The notes beneath the pieces were generated by a model. The model ran no database searches and was not told where the DNA came from. It saw nothing but the letters and a program-made list of their open reading frames with translations. Positions 25,951-35,967 of a DNA stretch of 64,000 nt are shown piece by piece. The stretch comes from Cenococcum geophilum 1.58 (Eukaryota; Ascomycota; Dothideomycetes; Gloniales; Gloniaceae): NCBI GenBank assembly GCA_001692895.1, contig KV748236.1, positions 992,241 to 1,056,240 of the forward strand, in the 5' to 3' direction. Both the position numbers and the translations under genes were made by a program. Position 1 is the first letter of the stretch. The number at the start of each line of letters is the position of its first letter.

Positions 25951-27430
25951 GCAGACGTAAGTGCGTCTATATGTCCCTACCGGTATAGCTAAAGACATAG
26001 GCCATTTTAGCCTAAGTAGTAGGGAAATAGTCTATATTAACTTTAAGTTTATTCTATAATTAAAGCTTCCAATTATTAAATATAGGGTTAGTTCCGTCTA
26101 TAAGCAATAGGGGGTTCACAACCTTTACGGACCGCGATAATACTAATACTGTATATTAGGCTAGAGCTTTAAGAACTATAGTAAGTCTTTAGGTGTCTAA
26201 TAATTCCTTACTAGGTATAGGGGGTTTTCTAACTTTAAGCAGCTCTTAAAGTTATTTAATTTTAGTATTAGCTGCTATAAGCTCCACCTAGGAGTTTAAG
26301 TTAGTTACTATTTTACTATTAGAGGTATTTAAGGGTCCTACGGCTACTTTGCCGGCTGCTATATTTCTTAGCATTATAGTATAATTATTAGGGTAACTTC
26401 TAGTAGGATTCTGTAGGGGTTTTAGTTTATACGTATTCTATAGGTTTTATTATTCTTTATTATTCTTCTAGCTCTAGTAATATTCTTTAGGTTTAATTCT
26501 ATGTTCTATTTTAGTTTATAGTCTATAAATATATTTAAATTCCTTCTTAGGAAGAAAGGGTAGTTAAGCTTTAGATAATATTAGCGACTTANTTAATTAA
26601 GGTACGAGTACGGTAAGAGGGACGCGTAAGCCTATATAATTGGTAGTTTATAAATAAGGATTTAAAGCTAAAGAAAGGAAAGGAGATAGAGGGTGGCGCC
26701 GCTTAACGTTATATACAATCCTCTAGTCACTTAACGGCAGCTGTCTAGAACTATATAAAACTGTCTATAACTATCTGCGACTATCTACTATAATCTACTA
26801 ATATCTACCGATATCTGTTAACTATAATCTACTAGCTTCTACCAGTTGCCACTAGCGCTGTAATAATTGCTAGCTAAAAATAGAGTTGTTTTAAACCTAG
26901 AGGACTTATTAGTCTCTATAACCTAAATTCCAATATAATATTAGTTTTTAATTATATCTATTAAATTAACAACTAACCTATAATAGTATTAAAAGGCATA
27001 TAGCACCAAAAGAATTTAATATATTAATTGATTAGATAGAAATATAACTACAATACTAGAAATGGATAGAATTATCTCCTTTAGCGAGGAACCTAAAGGA
27101 TATATATCTCTATCGTGCTAATACTAACTCTATAAGTTAGTCTAAAGCTAGTAGTACTATTTAAAGCCCTAGGGGTATAAAAAGATTAACTACTACTAAG
27201 TAGTTTAATACTAAACGTACTAGGCACGAGTTATTTAAAATAAGTAGTTCGTAAGCCGTCCCTAACGGAAGTTCCAATTAAATATTTCTAATGTCTTTAA
27301 GGGACCAACATAGCATAGTTATACTAGCCAATCTTTATTTAGACCCTCCCGAAATACTATTACCTTTTAGATCTACCTTAATCCCTAAGATCTACTTATA
27401 CCCTTTAGAAATCCCTCTTAACCTAAGTTT
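25951..27430 (-). mobile_element. Older minus-strand gypsy element, right part, with LTR-like debris
   Basis: This AT-rich DNA has no open frame. It should join 3421 once Gypsy-2 is removed. Bases 26579-26705 align with the reverse complement of the element D LTR (GGTACGAGTACGGTAAGAGG, then the GACGCGTAAGCC stretch), but the match fades after GGTGGCGCC. One ambiguous base is at 26592. Composition changes abruptly to gene-like sequence at about 27430, beside the stop codon of the DUF6594 gene. Confidence 0.55.
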
Positions 27431-27432
27431 CT

Positions 27433-28647
27433 TTAATTAGCCACCAAATTTGTGCTAGAGATGAACACGATCAGCACCGTTGTATATCTTCGTATCATTA
27501 TATTAGCTGTGCACGAAATTTTCCTAGAGTATTTTGGATGATTACTGGACTTACGTTGCACCTGCTACAACCAACTCAACAACCCTCGCCTTAGTCAGGC
27601 CAGACAAAACAGCAATGAAGCCGGCAGTGGCAGTTATGATGACGAGCAGTCTGGCAGTCAGGCTGCTGATGGAGTAGCAAGCAATGACCGGGGTGAGGAG
27701 AAGAAGAATGATGAATGGGGTCAGCAGGACTCGGGCCACGCACGTTATAGATAACCGGTGAAATATGTGCACGTTCGGGTCCCTCGAGATGTCGAGATGA
27801 GAACGCTGTCACAAATTCAGCTTGCGTCTATTGGCGGCAATGCTCGAGATTCTTTACCTGGCCAAAGCGCTGGCGAAGCTGAAAGAGGCCGTGCTCTACC
27901 AGCGCCTCTAGCCATGTTACAGCACTCTCCTCCCGAAAAGATATGCTGAGCAAGTCTTTAGAACGATCGAGGTACGCCGTTTCTTCTCTAGCAATGCATC
28001 CATTTCCGTTGATCCAATTTTGTAGGTTCAAGACGTCTCGCGGCTTCGGTGGTTCATAGCCGAGTATCCGGCGATTTCTTTCTATCAATTCGTCTGCGTC
28101 ATTCGTTAGAATAGATAGATGTTTTGGAGACTAGCGCAGAAATTAGACGTGCCGTAATCAGCCAAGGCCTCATTGATGTCCGAAAAAATAGAATTCCTTT
28201 CGGGATTGTCATCTCTTCGAATACATCCGAGCCGTAAGAGGGTATCCTCTTCTCGATCGATTCTTTCCAATTGCTTTTCCAAGAAAGACAGCCTGTCCTG
28301 TTTTAAGAAAATCAGGCGCGTACGGAGGTTGGTGAACCGGCGACAGAGATGGAAAGAGTCATGAGAGGCAACTAGAGCCGAGAATCGGGGATAGCCGGAG
28401 GGATAGTCTTCGACTAGTATGTGTTAGCAGTACAATTTGACGACTTTGGTGTGAACAAACTGTAATTTATACTTTGCACTTCTAGCCTTCTACGATCCTC
28501 TCTCTTATAACGACTTTCTGCTAATTTTGTTATCCAAGACGATGTAGCTTGGAATATGCTACTACATCTAGAAACCAAGTTGTCGGCATCTCTAGCGGTT
28601 GCCGAAGATAAATCAGCGAGTTCGATATCGATTTCACGCTGAGCCAT
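27433..28647 (-). CDS. DUF6594 family membrane protein (five exons, 325 aa)
   Basis: I resolve exons 28647-28473, 28413-28153, 28093-27858, 27805-27555 and 27487-27433, which join in frame to 325 aa from ATG 28647 to TAA. The N-terminal part has the DUF6594 opening EDYPSGYPRFSALVAS, followed by RRFTNLRTRLIFLKQDRLS and a charged helical region (EKQLERIDREED). Next comes the ERNRRILGYEPPKPRDVLNL motif. The C-terminus has hydrophobic membrane segments (VLLTPFIILLLLTPVIACYS and LLVIITATAGFIAVLSGL) and ends in VELVVAGATYTTVLIVFIS. The family is fungal and of unknown function. Intron 2 (28094-28152) appears to use a GC-AG boundary. The stop lies within a few bases of the RIP-mutated repeat block. 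The order of motifs is convincing; expression is untested. Confidence 0.85.
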
Positions 28648-28935
28648 AATGCTATCTAAGTGCGAAGATGTTGCATCTTTGATAAATCGCTGGAGAATTT
28701 TGGGTATGAAGTAATGACGCCCAAGGCAAGTGAACCACGACAGCTGACCATCACTGCATAATCGGGCAATGGCACACTAATGCACCAAATCAGCGCGCCG
28801 CAAGGCTGTCAAATCGTATAAGAACTTTATCCACCCGCTTACTTTCTGCGCCGCAGATTCTCCGAATTATTCGTTGGCAACATTCGGCAGCTGCACTCTA
28901 GCTTACACTTGGGACGTCCAACCGAACGAAGAAAG
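28648..28935. other. Divergent intergenic region
   Basis: This 288-bp gap lies between the start codons of the DUF6594 gene (minus) and the 89-aa protein gene (plus), so it probably holds both promoters. I see no recognisable box or repeat in it. Confidence 0.5.
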
Positions 28936-29303
28936 ATGGGACAAACCAGCGAGTGAGTCACTTAGTATCCCCGCCAGATAATCCACTGACAAATCATGCA
29001 GCACCACCTACGCCTCCGAAGTCACCTTTCCTGCTGATGGCGACCGCCCAATCATTGAGCAACCTAAAACAGTATGAGTAGCCCCCTTGAGCCGAGGTCA
29101 TTCTTACCAATTATATACAGAAGGTCAAGTTTCGACCTAACGACGAAGTTTACCTTAACGCTTCCGGGACACGTGAAGGCCCATTTAAAGTGGCTTTGGT
29201 GGAAAATGGACGTTATACTCTTTGCGATGCAAATGGCAAGTCTGTGAAGGACGGCAAAGCCTTCGATGAAAATGAATTAGAGTTCTATAATGCTTTTGAG
29301 TAA
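28936..29303 (+). CDS. Small 89-aa protein, three exons, possible SH3/Tudor-like fold
   Basis: The exons 28936-28952, 29002-29071 and 29121-29303 join in frame to 89 codons plus stop. Both introns (49 nt each) have GT-AG ends (GTGAGT...GCAG and GTATGA...ACAG). The protein begins MGQTSDTTYASEVTFPADGD and contains FRPNDEVYLNASGTREGPFK, then ENGRYTLCDANGKSVKDGK. This alternating beta-strand pattern with a G-P-(Y/F)-x-V turn is typical of small SH3- or Tudor-like barrels, but I cannot name a family. The stop codon is 17 bp from the 3' end of the convergent caspase gene. There is no signal peptide or membrane segment. Confidence 0.65.
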
Positions 29304-29320
29304 GAGAGGTCGCCAGTATT

Positions 29321-31348
29321 TCACTTTCTCTTTTCTACATCTGTGCGTATGATAAAATTCCTCGTTGTCCATTGTTCATGAACAGCAGCACCTTTGCCTC
29401 GGATGCCGCTGATGAACTCCGAAAGGAATTCCCACATGTGACTATGACCATCCCGAAACTCTCCGCCCAGATCTTTCGCCGAAAGTGGCATTTCAGGTAA
29501 AATCATCGCTGGAAAAGATGTTGCCTTGCTTGTAATGAAAACCTTGACTACATCTTCGCACCGACTTTCGCCTCGATTTTGAAAGAATTCAGGAACTTCC
29601 ATCCGCATATTTATTTCTTGTCTGCTCCTGAGGTTGTCTTCTATTTTAGGAAGCAACACAAAAAAGTCACCTCCTCCAGCGAGCGATATCAAGTTGACAA
29701 TCTGCCAGGATGGAGTGAAGTTGAATATCGCAAGATACAATGGAATGGTACTGAGGTTCTCAACCGTAAAACCCCATATCTCACCATGCCTAACCTCAAA
29801 TACCCCAGATTCTCCAAGGCTGGTGGCCGGAAGAAGTGAAAATGAGCCTTCGAAAGACGGGCTCGGCATTCGATTCTCAACTCCTTCAAAAAACTTGAAT
29901 GTTGCAAGGTGCTGTAAGACATGCATGACAGCACTTGAGGCTCCGTTCATCTCAAGGGGTAGGGTTGGCAAGCTGATGATCTTTTCGTTTGTCCCGCCGA
30001 GTATTTCGTATTCTTCGTTTTCATTAACAGTGACCCCAAAAACGTAGGACTCTGTCCCAGCATTTCCGGTGGATATGTTTAGGAAATGATGTTGTCTGGC
30101 AGCCTGTATCCATTGGTTTGGGTTGTTGACATTCGCCATGAGCCTTATGGGAATCTTCTTAGGTGAGAAATAAGTAACCGGCTTCGCCTTCCAGCCTGTC
30201 TCGACCTTGATTGTACCAAGACTTGACTCGATTTCCACCAGGTCTGATGTAAGACATCGAACGGTATCAACTTTCACCATCACAGATTCATACTTTTTTT
30301 GGCCGGTCGCGTTCTCTGATTGTTCGAACGGATACACGGCGTACTCATCGCCTTCATATATGCCATGGGCCTCGCCTGCGGTCAGGCATAGCCGTCCGTC
30401 ATCCGTCCGGTAGACAGACGCAAAGGCTGCCTTCGTCGCAGCTACGAGTTTCCCAAAGAAGGAGAGGTTTTCATTTCCGTACCGCATCGGAGTCTGCTGC
30501 GGCCAGGATGCGTGAAACCTCGAGCGTAGATTTTGATATAGGGCTTGGTGTGTGATTTCTACCCCAGCCTTCCTCAAAGCGCTGAGAGCATCAATAAGAA
30601 AGTAAGTAAGGGCCCCCCTCCGCGCTCCTCCAGTTTCGATTTCCCATGCCTTTTCATGTGGACTGCAGGCCGAGAGGATGGTGTACCCATCAGGGTCGAC
30701 AAGCCACTGGTCCAGTGGTATCTGAGAGTTACGTAAACTGCCATCCGAATTGAGAAAATTCGTACCAAGAATTCGCGTGGATGCAGCGTCGATGGCCGGG
30801 TCATAATCAGTTGAGCGGATGATGGTATCCCGTTGATCGCCATCGCGCAGGACGCTGCCTGAGTAGCAGCAGTCAAGGACAAGCGCGACAAGAAGTCCCT
30901 GTTCTACCATTTTCCGAAGGCAAGATGCTAGTTCGATGCCTCTGAGGTAGCTGCTGCCATATTCGTTGTCTTCGAAAAGTACCAGAGCCAGATTACCAGG
31001 ATCTTTGTGCATGTTTGCCAATTCGTTCCTCCGCGTGCCATGGCCGGAGTAGTGAATGTAGACGAAATCGCCAGGTTTTGCCTTTGCAAGGACTCTATTG
31101 AGGCTTGAAACCACATTCGTGCGTGTAGGCCAGAGCTCCGCCTTCTCGGGTGGACGGGTTGAGCCGGGCTCGGAAGGTGTGGTCGCGGTGAGGATGGCAA
31201 TGTCCACATGTGTTGAACCTGCCTCTAGATACTGTTTGACTGTCTCTGCGTCTCGCACACTACCCTTGAGGCACCGATCTTTCACGTAGTAATTGATTCC
31301 AACCAAAACCGCCCAGTGCGTTGTTGGAGTATTGGTTCCATCAGTCAT
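29321..31348 (-). CDS. Caspase-family (peptidase C14) protein with large C-terminal domain
   Basis: A single uninterrupted frame of 675 aa starts at ATG 31348. Residues 11-300 form a caspase/metacaspase p20-like domain: HWAVLVGINYY opens it, the catalytic His is His103 in YIHYSGHGTRR, and the catalytic Cys is Cys161 in VLDCCYSGS. The specificity-loop region DPDGYTILSACSPHEKAWE follows. Residues about 310-675 are a beta-rich region with no motif I recognise, perhaps a regulatory or ligand-binding half. There is no prodomain, NACHT or membrane segment. Metacaspase-type proteases usually cut after Arg or Lys; the substrate here is unknown. The gene is head-to-head with the TPR-CHAT gene across 1034 bp and tail-to-tail with the 89-aa protein gene. 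The domain call is secure; the role in cell death or defence is inferred. Confidence 0.9.
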   Translation of the reverse strand: MTDGTNTPTTHWAVLVGINYYVKDRCLKGSVRDAETVKQYLEAGSTHVDIAILTATTPSEPGSTRPPEKAELWPTRTNVVSSLNRVLAKAKPGDFVYIHYSGHGTRRNELANMHKDPGNLALVLFEDNEYGSSYLRGIELASCLRKMVEQGLLVALVLDCCYSGSVLRDGDQRDTIIRSTDYDPAIDAASTRILGTNFLNSDGSLRNSQIPLDQWLVDPDGYTILSACSPHEKAWEIETGGARRGALTYFLIDALSALRKAGVEITHQALYQNLRSRFHASWPQQTPMRYGNENLSFFGKLVAATKAAFASVYRTDDGRLCLTAGEAHGIYEGDEYAVYPFEQSENATGQKKYESVMVKVDTVRCLTSDLVEIESSLGTIKVETGWKAKPVTYFSPKKIPIRLMANVNNPNQWIQAARQHHFLNISTGNAGTESYVFGVTVNENEEYEILGGTNEKIISLPTLPLEMNGASSAVMHVLQHLATFKFFEGVENRMPSPSFEGSFSLLPATSLGESGVFEVRHGEIWGFTVENLSTIPLYLAIFNFTPSWQIVNLISLAGGGDFFVLLPKIEDNLRSRQEINMRMEVPEFFQNRGESRCEDVVKVFITSKATSFPAMILPEMPLSAKDLGGEFRDGHSHMWEFLSEFISGIRGKGAAVHEQWTTRNFIIRTDVEKRK

Positions 31349-32382
31349 AGTGGTAGGTGTGTCGGTGGTGGCTGGGGGGATATCAAGAAAACGGACACAG
31401 AGTATTCAAGACAAAATTTCGACTTATTGGTTGGTACTGCTTGGGTGAATTCCAGATTTGGTCTTGGTTAATGGCTTGGGCAATGGAGGACGCGATGCAA
31501 GCTGTTGGATGGAGCCCGTCTTCGAGAGGATTTTTGTAGCCAATCAGTGGAAGCTTACTGAATACTGTATGTGGCTTAGGTAGAAATTTTCTGCGTGAGC
31601 AGTGCTCACCACAACAAGAATACACACAGCTAATTGAGCACTGCTTCCAACACAAGCAGACCTCTCTTCTGGCGTTCTGTTGAATGTGGCTGCGGGATTG
31701 CGCGATTCAGTAACAAGGGAAAAAAAAACGTCAGAAGGAATTATAGCCTCTCAGATATCCCATTGGTGAACGAGTGGAGCACTTTGTTTAGACTGATAGA
31801 GACTGATTGAGGGCACTTGGAGCACACGCCGCCTGATTGAGCGCCCAAACAAGAGAGAGTTTCGGGCCACGTCATCGCGCTAAGTATTCGAGGCTGCAGC
31901 CAATCATCAAAAGTTGCATCACATCTCGTGAGACGTCACTAGGCATCCTCAACAAAGTTGGCCTTCGCTTCTGGACGTCGGACGACGGCCTGATTTCATG
32001 CCTTCCTTGGGCTAATTTTAGTACCGGATTGGCTGATGTGCCCTTCACGAAGTGCAGCCAATGCTATCAGTGGATACTGTACAACTATGAGTGTAAACTT
32101 CATACGACCGTGCTACATTCCGAATTCGCTTATAGGCATTGCGTCAATGACAATTGGTCGCCTTGCGCATACTCACGCTCCCTACTCTGTAGATCATCGA
32201 CTGAATGCCCCTACAGCCGCGTTTGGCCGGGGGGAAGGAGCTTAAACTAGTAATCCCTCAACTTTTTCCGAGAGCCTCGAATTGGCTCCCTCTCAACCAC
32301 CGAAGAAATTGACGCTTACGGTTGGGATAGACATTCAAGCAAACCAGTACTATCAGACACCTTAGCGCGAATTATCAACACC
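31349..32382. promoter_or_regulatory. Shared divergent intergenic region of the caspase and TPR-CHAT genes
   Basis: This 1034-bp interval separates the two start codons, so any promoter elements for both must lie here. It has several open frames on both strands, but none is conserved-looking or spliced. I see no strong TATA box or palindrome. Whether expression is shared is an inference from geometry alone. Confidence 0.45.
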
Positions 32383-35300
32383 ATGCAGGAGACAACGAAC
32401 GCAGAGGACGATGGGTATGTTGAAAATTTACTTAACAAAATGAAAGAGCTGGACGACAAGCTCGAAGTGCAGTTTGAGCAGAGCGGCTCGATGGACGATC
32501 TCACCGGGATGATCAGGATTGCGAGTGTAGTATTAAAGATATTGCCTCAAGACTACCCCGATCGACCTAGTTGGTTGAACAACCTTGGACGCTCACTTGG
32601 CAGACGATTCAATCGTACCGGCTCCATGGACGATCTTAACCAAGCAATCGAGCTTGTCGGCATGGCGCTAACAGCAACACCGCAAGACGACGACGCCCGA
32701 GCTGCAGTATTGATCAATTTTGCGAATCAGCTTGGGAGGCGATTTGAGAGTACTGGGTCCATGGACGACATTAACAGGGCCATCGAACTCGCGGAAATGG
32801 CAGTAGATGCTTCGCCTGATCACGACATGGATCGGGCTGGTCGGATGAACAATCTTGGGAGCTGGCTCGCGGGAAGATTTAACAGGACCGGTTCCTTGAC
32901 TGACCTTAACCGGTCCATCGAGGTTACAAAGATCGCGCTAGAGATCACACCTCAAGACGACCCTACTCGAGTTAGTTGGTTAAACAATCTCGGAAATAGG
33001 CTTGGGAGTCGATTTGAGAGAACGGGTTCGATCGATGACCTCAACGAAGCCGTGGAGATTGCAAAAATAACGATGGAAAACACACCTCAAGACCATCCCA
33101 ACCGATATATTATGTTGAATAATCTGGGAGACAAGTTCGGCAAACGATATAATAGGATTGGCAATTTGGATGATCTCAATCGAGCCATCGAGGCGCTCAG
33201 TCTGGCATTGGAATGCATTTCCGACCGCCACATCCATCAGCCTGCGATCCTAAGCAATCTTGGAAATAAGCTCAGTACACGATATGATCGGACTGAATCC
33301 ATAGAGGATCTCAACCGAGCAATCGAGGTTACGAGTATGGCGGCGGAGATCACACCTCAAGACCACCCAGAACGGCCGGATTGGCTGACTAGCCTCGGAC
33401 TCAGCCTTGTTTCCCGATTCGATCAGCTCGGTACAATGAACGATCTAAACACCGCGGTCGAGGTCATGAGTGAAGCGGTCAAGACGACACCTCAGAATCA
33501 TCCCAGCCGAGCTGGCCGATTAACTAATCTTGGGTATTGGCTCGGTGTGCAGTCTGACCTGAACGGCAGCATAGACGATCTCAACCAAGCTGTTGAATTT
33601 GTGGCCACTGCGGTGGAGATTACCCTGGAAGGCCATCCGGATCGAGCAAAATATTTGGGCTCCCTCGGGACCTTGCTTTCCAAGCGTTTTAAAAAGGCCG
33701 GTTCAATTGATGATATTAACCGAGCTGTCGAGGTTGCAGAAAAGGCAATCGATATAACGCCTACGGACCACCCACTTCGAGTTGGTCGTTTAAACAATCT
33801 CGGAATCTTGCTCGCCTATCGGTGCGATATATCCAACTCAATAGGCGACATTGATCGGGCCATTGAGATGGCTAATCTCGCACTGGATGTTATCCCTCAT
33901 GACCATGTTGATCGAGCTACAATATTGCACAACCTTGGGAACAGACTTGNCATGCGATTTCAAAGGACCAAATCCGTGGATGATATGAACGAAGCCATCG
34001 ATAATGTGGGTATGGCCATTAAACTCACTAGTGATAATTACCCCCATCGAGCTGGATGGCGGAGCGATCTTGGTTTTTGGCTTGGCGAGCGATTCAAGGA
34101 GACTGGTTCAATGGATGATCTCAATGAGGCCATTGAGAATACTGAAATTTCGGTGAAAAATACGCCTCAAGACCATCCAGATCGAGCTATTCGGTTACCC
34201 AACCTAGGAGGTTTACTCGAAAAGCGATACGAGCGGACGAGCGCGCCCGATGACCTTGCCACCGCACTTTCTTCCTATATGGAAGGCTGGGATTGTATAA
34301 CCGCTCGTCCATCTGATCGCATTAAGTCGGCCCGAGAAGCCGCTCAAATTCTTGCTCTGCAGCTACATTGGGACCAGGCAAGTCTGTTGCTGCAGAAGGC
34401 CGTGAACCTACTCCCGACTGTGAGCCCGAGGCGATTGAAGCACACTGATAAGCAGCACATGCTTGCAGACTTTCCCGGCTTAGCTTCTATGGCTGCCGCT
34501 GCTGCTCTAAATGCTGGCAGAGATGCATTTAGTGCATTGCAGCTCCTCGAACTCGGTCGTGGCATTATTGCGAGCTCACTCATGGAGATGCGCGGAGACA
34601 TCTCTGATCTCAAACAGCAACACCCTAACCTCGCAGACGAACTCGCCTCTCTTAGAGACGAGCTGGACCTCCCATTAGAAATGGCACCCTTTTTGGCTTC
34701 CACTAATGAAACACCTCTCTGGGAATTAGAAGCGAAAAGGCGTCGCGAAGCGGATCAGAAATTTGGTGACCTTCTTACGCGGATTCGCGCTGAGGCTGGG
34801 TTCCACAACTTTCTTCTCGCGCCGACCGCGGACGAGTTGATGGCTGCAGCAAATCCAAACCCGATTGTCGTCGTGAATCCGAGCTCTTTTCGATGCGATG
34901 CGTTTCTCATTGAGAGTAACCGTGTTCGGGCGATGGAACTACCTGGTCTGACGTTGAAAGAAGTCCGGGAACGGGCTCGGGATCTGCGATCATATCGTCT
35001 GGCGCCCTCTTTTCAAACGACATCAACTCTAGAGTGGCTGTGGGATACCATTTGTCGCCCATGTCTAGAGGAACTGGGATTTAATAGCCCTGTGTCTGAT
35101 AAAAACTGGCCTCGCATATGGTGGGTTCCCACGGGGTTGCTTAATCAACTACCCATCCATGCGGCAGGGCGCCATACGCCCGGGTCTGTTGAGACCGTAA
35201 TCGATAGGGTCATGTCATCGTACGCATCATCCGTCAAAGCATTGGTGTACGGACGACGAAATCCGGTCCGTCAGCCCGGCGCCGGCCAGTCTGAGGATGC

Positions 35301-35967
35301 GGTCCTGATTGCTATGCCCGAAACACCAGGCATGCCCGCGAACGGAATTCTCCCCTTTGCGGCAAATGAAGTGGAGATGTTGAACGGGCTTTGCCCGTCT
35401 CTCCATCTGAAGCCGAATAAACCACTACCGCGCAGGGACGATGTCCTAAAGTCCTTACAGACGTGCAAGATATTTCACTTTGCAGGCCACGGGCGGTCGG
35501 ATCCAATAGAGCCTTCACAGAGCTGTTTGCTCCTTGAAGATTGGAAAACCAAGCCCTTGACAGTGGCTGACCTCCGCGACCACAGGCTCCAAGGGAACCT
35601 ACCCTTTCTTGGTTATCTGTCGGCGTGTTCGACTGGAGCCAATTTAGTTCATAAGTTGGCGGACGAAGGAATCCATCTCGTCAGTGCCTTGCAACTTGCA
35701 GGCTTCCGGCATGCCGTTGGAACGCTATGGGAAGTATCAGACAGGCACTGCGTTGATGTGGCTAGGGTACTGTATGGGACGATACGTGACGAGGGGATGA
35801 CGGATATAGCGGTCTGCCGTGGACTCCACCAGGCAGTGAGATCGTTGCGGGGCGGGTGGGTGGATCAGGTAGTCGAGGCTAGGAATGCCACGTTATTAGG
35901 CTTGGGGCCACAACCGGAGAGGTTGGAAAATCCTTACTGGGTTCCCTACGTTCACTATGGTGTCTAG
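32383..35967 (+). CDS. TPR-CHAT protein (caspase-superfamily protease with repeat array)
   Basis: This is one frame of 1194 aa from ATG 32383. Residues 35-619 are thirteen 45-aa TPR-like repeats with consensus GSxDDLNxAIExxxxAxxxTP, then DHPDRxxxLNNLGxxLGxRF. A TPR-like helical linker follows. The C-terminal CHAT domain (about 850-1194) has the dyad His1036 in IFHFAGHGRSDP and Cys1082 in GYLSACSTGA, then the typical IHLVSALQLAGFRHAVGTLW motif. CHAT domains are caspase/separase relatives. In bacteria TPR-CHAT proteins act as protease effectors of type III-E CRISPR and other defence systems; fungal copies are common but poorly studied. One ambiguous base at 33950 leaves one residue undefined. 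No intron is needed. The gene pairs divergently with the caspase gene. Confidence 0.95.
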   Translation: MQETTNAEDDGYVENLLNKMKELDDKLEVQFEQSGSMDDLTGMIRIASVVLKILPQDYPDRPSWLNNLGRSLGRRFNRTGSMDDLNQAIELVGMALTATPQDDDARAAVLINFANQLGRRFESTGSMDDINRAIELAEMAVDASPDHDMDRAGRMNNLGSWLAGRFNRTGSLTDLNRSIEVTKIALEITPQDDPTRVSWLNNLGNRLGSRFERTGSIDDLNEAVEIAKITMENTPQDHPNRYIMLNNLGDKFGKRYNRIGNLDDLNRAIEALSLALECISDRHIHQPAILSNLGNKLSTRYDRTESIEDLNRAIEVTSMAAEITPQDHPERPDWLTSLGLSLVSRFDQLGTMNDLNTAVEVMSEAVKTTPQNHPSRAGRLTNLGYWLGVQSDLNGSIDDLNQAVEFVATAVEITLEGHPDRAKYLGSLGTLLSKRFKKAGSIDDINRAVEVAEKAIDITPTDHPLRVGRLNNLGILLAYRCDISNSIGDIDRAIEMANLALDVIPHDHVDRATILHNLGNRLXMRFQRTKSVDDMNEAIDNVGMAIKLTSDNYPHRAGWRSDLGFWLGERFKETGSMDDLNEAIENTEISVKNTPQDHPDRAIRLPNLGGLLEKRYERTSAPDDLATALSSYMEGWDCITARPSDRIKSAREAAQILALQLHWDQASLLLQKAVNLLPTVSPRRLKHTDKQHMLADFPGLASMAAAAALNAGRDAFSALQLLELGRGIIASSLMEMRGDISDLKQQHPNLADELASLRDELDLPLEMAPFLASTNETPLWELEAKRRREADQKFGDLLTRIRAEAGFHNFLLAPTADELMAAANPNPIVVVNPSSFRCDAFLIESNRVRAMELPGLTLKEVRERARDLRSYRLAPSFQTTSTLEWLWDTICRPCLEELGFNSPVSDKNWPRIWWVPTGLLNQLPIHAAGRHTPGSVETVIDRVMSSYASSVKALVYGRRNPVRQPGAGQSEDAVLIAMPETPGMPANGILPFAANEVEMLNGLCPSLHLKPNKPLPRRDDVLKSLQTCKIFHFAGHGRSDPIEPSQSCLLLEDWKTKPLTVADLRDHRLQGNLPFLGYLSACSTGANLVHKLADEGIHLVSALQLAGFRHAVGTLWEVSDRHCVDVARVLYGTIRDEGMTDIAVCRGLHQAVRSLRGGWVDQVVEARNATLLGLGPQPERLENPYWVPYVHYGV
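32485..34239 (+). repeat. Thirteen 135-bp coding repeats (45-aa TPR units)
   Basis: Thirteen units of exactly 45 codons follow one another without indels, starting at each GSMDDL-like motif. Units are clearly alike but diverged, with variable positions between the fixed D-D-L-N-x-A-(I/V)-E and L-x-N-L-G frames. A fourteenth, degenerate unit (SAPDDLATAL) starts at 34240. Confidence 0.9.

Noticed and set aside
29634..30047. 137-codon plus-strand frame over the caspase gene
   Set aside because: It is antisense to a clearly conserved catalytic protein and has no motif of its own.
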